DNA of 5,843 nt from the NCBI GenBank assembly GCA_017395275.1, contig JAFPVN010000258.1, forward strand, positions 1-5,843, in the 5' to 3' direction. Position numbers and translations under genes: made by a program. The number at the start of each line of letters is the position of its first letter. Position 1 is the stretch's first letter. The stretch comes from Candidatus Methanomethylophilaceae archaeon. Lineage in GTDB: Archaea > Thermoplasmatota > Thermoplasmata > Methanomassiliicoccales > Methanomethylophilaceae. This document shows positions 4,965 to 5,843 of the stretch, piece by piece. The notes below the pieces were generated by a model that was not told the DNA's origin, searched no databases, and saw only the letters and a list, made by a program, of their open reading frames with translations.

Positions 4965-5843
4965 TCAGGCCTTCTCGACTTCGATGCAGACACCTGCAGC
5001 GACAGTCTGTCCCATGTCCCTGATGGCGAACCTTCCGAGAGGTCCGAACTCCTTTGCGGGCTCGATGACCATGGGCTTGGTGGGCTTGAACTTCACGATA
5101 GCGTTGTCACCGTTCTTCAGGAAGGACAGGTCCTCGAGCTTCTTACCGGCACGCTGTGCGGTGATGATCTCGACGAGCTGGCATGCGACCTGTGCGGTGT
5201 GGACGTGGAACACGGGGGTGTATCCGACGGTCATGACCGAGGGGTGGTTCAGCACGATGATCTGAGCGGTGAAGGTCTTTGCGACGGACGGCGGGTTGTC
5301 GACGGGTCCTGCAACATCTCCCCTCTTGATCTGGTTCTTTGCGACTCCACCGACGTTGAATCCGACGTTGTCTCCGGGCTCTGCCTTGGGCAGGGACTCG
5401 TGGTGCATCTCGATGGACTTGACGACTCCCTGAACGTTGGACGGCATGAAGACGACCTTGGTGTTGGGGATCAGGACTCCGGTCTCGACACGTCCGACGG
5501 GGACGGTTCCGATACCGGTGATGGTGTAGACATCCTGAACGGGCAGCCTGAGTGCCTTTCCGGTCTCCTTCTCGGGAACCTTGAGGTCGTCGAGTGCTGC
5601 GAGCAGGGTCTTGCCCTTGTACCAGGGGGTGTTGGCGGAGAGGGTCTTGATGTTGTCTCCCTCGTATGCGGATACGGGGATGAACGGGATGTTCTCTGCC
5701 TTGTTACCGATCATTGCGAAGAGCTTCTTCATTCCGGCGACTGCATCGTTGTACTTTGCCTCGTCGTACTTGACGGCGTCCATCTTGTTGATGGCGACGA
5801 TGATCTGCTTGACACCGAGGGTGGTAGCAAGGAAGACGTGCTC
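4965..5843 (-). CDS. tuf: Translation elongation factor EF-1A (aEF1A), partial
   Basis: EF-1A is the GTPase that brings aminoacyl-tRNA to the ribosome. The 292 codons seen are the C-terminal part; about 130 N-terminal residues, with the P-loop and switch regions, lie beyond the right edge. Numbering from the edge, the guanine-specificity motif NKMD is at 19-22 and the G5 motif SAYEGDN at 58-64. The start of domain 2 has the EF-Tu family signature QDVYTITGIGTVPVGRVETG (103-122), and domain 3 ends with RFAIRDMGQTVAAG (271-284). The sequence is archaeal/eukaryotic in type, as shown by the helix-rich insert near 25-50 and the VFHVHTAQVACQ segment. The frame is open to the edge. It is followed by rpsJ in the same operon. 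The archaeal symbol is also written tef1A. Confidence 0.97.
   Translation of the reverse strand, partial: EHVFLATTLGVKQIIVAINKMDAVKYDEAKYNDAVAGMKKLFAMIGNKAENIPFIPVSAYEGDNIKTLSANTPWYKGKTLLAALDDLKVPEKETGKALRLPVQDVYTITGIGTVPVGRVETGVLIPNTKVVFMPSNVQGVVKSIEMHHESLPKAEPGDNVGFNVGGVAKNQIKRGDVAGPVDNPPSVAKTFTAQIIVLNHPSVMTVGYTPVFHVHTAQVACQLVEIITAQRAGKKLEDLSFLKNGDNAIVKFKPTKPMVIEPAKEFGPLGRFAIRDMGQTVAAGVCIEVEKA

Noticed and set aside
1..5843. CRISPR array, insertion sequence, prophage or defence system
   Set aside because: There are no regularly spaced repeats, no transposase or integrase, and no terminal repeats. The content is housekeeping genes plus small regulatory elements.

Overview
The window reads as a piece of an archaeal chromosome, most likely a euryarchaeon of the Thermoplasmatota/Methanomassiliicoccales kind. 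The evidence is an archaeal-type EF-1A followed by an archaeal-type ribosomal protein uS10, a probable UPF0216 (DUF61) protein, TATA-box (box A) promoters instead of bacterial -35/-10 pairs, and fairly GC-rich coding sequence that often uses AGG for arginine. The order-level placement is inferred from remembered protein similarity, not from a search.

Layout from left to right. Positions 1-335 hold no securely identified gene. They contain two good minus-strand TATA boxes, a 9-bp direct repeat, and three weak small-ORF candidates, one of which runs off the left edge. Positions 336-752 (minus) encode a probable UPF0216 protein. It is divergent from alaS (838-2607, plus) across an 85-bp gap that holds an AT-rich, nearly palindromic promoter element. 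alaS encodes an unusually short, bacterial-type alanyl-tRNA synthetase. Converging on it is a tRNA-Ala(UGC) gene (2708-2783, minus) with its own TATA box, an encoded CCA end and the G3:U70 identity pair. Next come ilvD (2859-4505, minus; dihydroxyacid dehydratase of branched-chain amino acid synthesis), rpsJ (4618-4932, minus; uS10) and the C-terminal two thirds of EF-1A (4965-5843, minus, open at the right edge). EF-1A and rpsJ form a translation operon.

Four of the six secure genes serve translation: AlaRS and its substrate tRNA lie side by side, and EF-1A and uS10 act at the ribosome. ilvD is a separate metabolic unit with its own promoter and an operator-like inverted repeat. The 3' ends of alaS, ilvD and rpsJ each carry a perfect GC-rich hairpin with 9-bp arms.

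The most notable feature is the AlaRS. It appears to lack both the beta-barrel insertion and the C-Ala domain, keeps the editing-site residues, and resembles short bacterial enzymes more than archaeal AlaRS. I see no defence system, CRISPR array, insertion sequence or prophage here.
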